5,191 nucleotides of DNA from Desulfobacterales bacterium (GTDB taxonomy: Bacteria; Desulfobacterota; Desulfobacteria; Desulfobacterales; RPRI01): NCBI GenBank assembly GCA_020052975.1, contig JAGVOC010000390.1, positions 1 to 5,191 of the forward strand. Reading direction: 5' to 3'. Within the stretch, counting starts at the first letter, position 1; every line of letters begins with the position of its first letter. Of this stretch, positions 5,095 to 5,191 are shown one piece after another. The notes under the pieces were generated by a model that was given only the letters and a program-made list of their open reading frames with translations, made no database searches and had not been told where the DNA came from. Position numbers and translations under genes: made by a program.

Positions 5095-5131
5095 TGATAC
5101 CTTCGTAAAAAGTCAAAAAACGACTTTTTAC
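5095..5131. repeat. Adjacent terminal repeat and hairpin, probable start of a second element
   Basis: TGATACCTTCGTAAAAAGTC (5095-5114) agrees at 16 of 20 positions with the terminal repeat of the neighbouring element and begins 4 bp after it ends. Its inner GTAAAAAGTC (5105-5114) also pairs perfectly with GACTTTTTAC (5122-5131) around a 7-nt loop. The 10-bp word or its complement therefore occurs four times between 4946 and 5131. The second element may run beyond the window. Confidence 0.6.
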
Positions 5132-5133
5132 TT

Positions 5134-5188
5134 GGCGGGAAATCCGCCTGAGGCGGACTCTCCCGCCGCTTGAAGTAAATTCAAGCGG
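5134..5188. repeat. Nested and tandem hairpins at the right edge
   Basis: GGCGGGA (5134-5140) pairs with TCCCGCC (5161-5167), and inside it TCCGCC (5143-5148) pairs with GGCGGA (5152-5157) across a TGA loop. Immediately after, CCGCTTGAA (5166-5174) pairs with TTCAAGCGG (5180-5188) around 5 nt. The stems are perfect and contiguous, overlapping by two bases. The lack of a T-run after the last stem within the window argues against a simple terminator. A repeat element or structured 3' end of a gene outside the window is more likely. Confidence 0.65.
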
Positions 5189-5191
5189 TTC

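Overview
The window looks like ordinary chromosomal DNA from an anaerobic, acyl-CoA-degrading bacterium, most plausibly a sulfate-reducing member of the Desulfobacterota (Desulfobacterales-like). That placement is inference. It rests on the moderate G+C, the clustering of crotonase and CaiB/BaiF genes, and dispersed repeats whose ends (TGATGGACTCGTAAAAAGTC) I associate from memory with such genomes. No database search was possible.

Layout. Positions 1-563 are mostly non-coding and A+T-rich. They hold a perfect AT palindrome and a doubtful 43-residue reading frame. Two plus-strand genes follow. The first (564-1370) is a crotonase-fold protein carrying the three acidic residues of delta3,5-delta2,4-dienoyl-CoA isomerase. 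The second (1471-2619) is a family III CoA-transferase fold protein carrying the His/Asp/Glu set of alpha-methylacyl-CoA racemase, with exactly matching spacing. They are separated by 100 bp that contain a truncated copy of a dispersed repeat. On the minus strand are nadE (2809-4479, glutamine-dependent NAD+ synthetase), converging on the racemase gene, and upstream of it a small unrecognised protein (4560-4814). The convergent gap 2616-2832 is packed with inverted and tandem repeats, and the stop codons of both flanking genes lie inside inverted repeats. The right end (4936-5191) holds a complete MITE-like element with 20-bp imperfect terminal inverted repeats, followed after 4 bp by what looks like the end of a second element and a run of hairpins.

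How the genes fit together. The racemase-like and isomerase-like proteins would both act on acyl-CoA thioesters. In eukaryotes the corresponding enzymes help beta-oxidation handle 2-methyl-branched and unsaturated chains. A role in degrading branched or unsaturated acids here is an inference from catalytic residues and adjacency. nadE is housekeeping and unrelated in pathway. I found no defence system, CRISPR array, RNA gene or transposase. The less ordinary content is the repeat family and the repeat-filled convergent terminator region.
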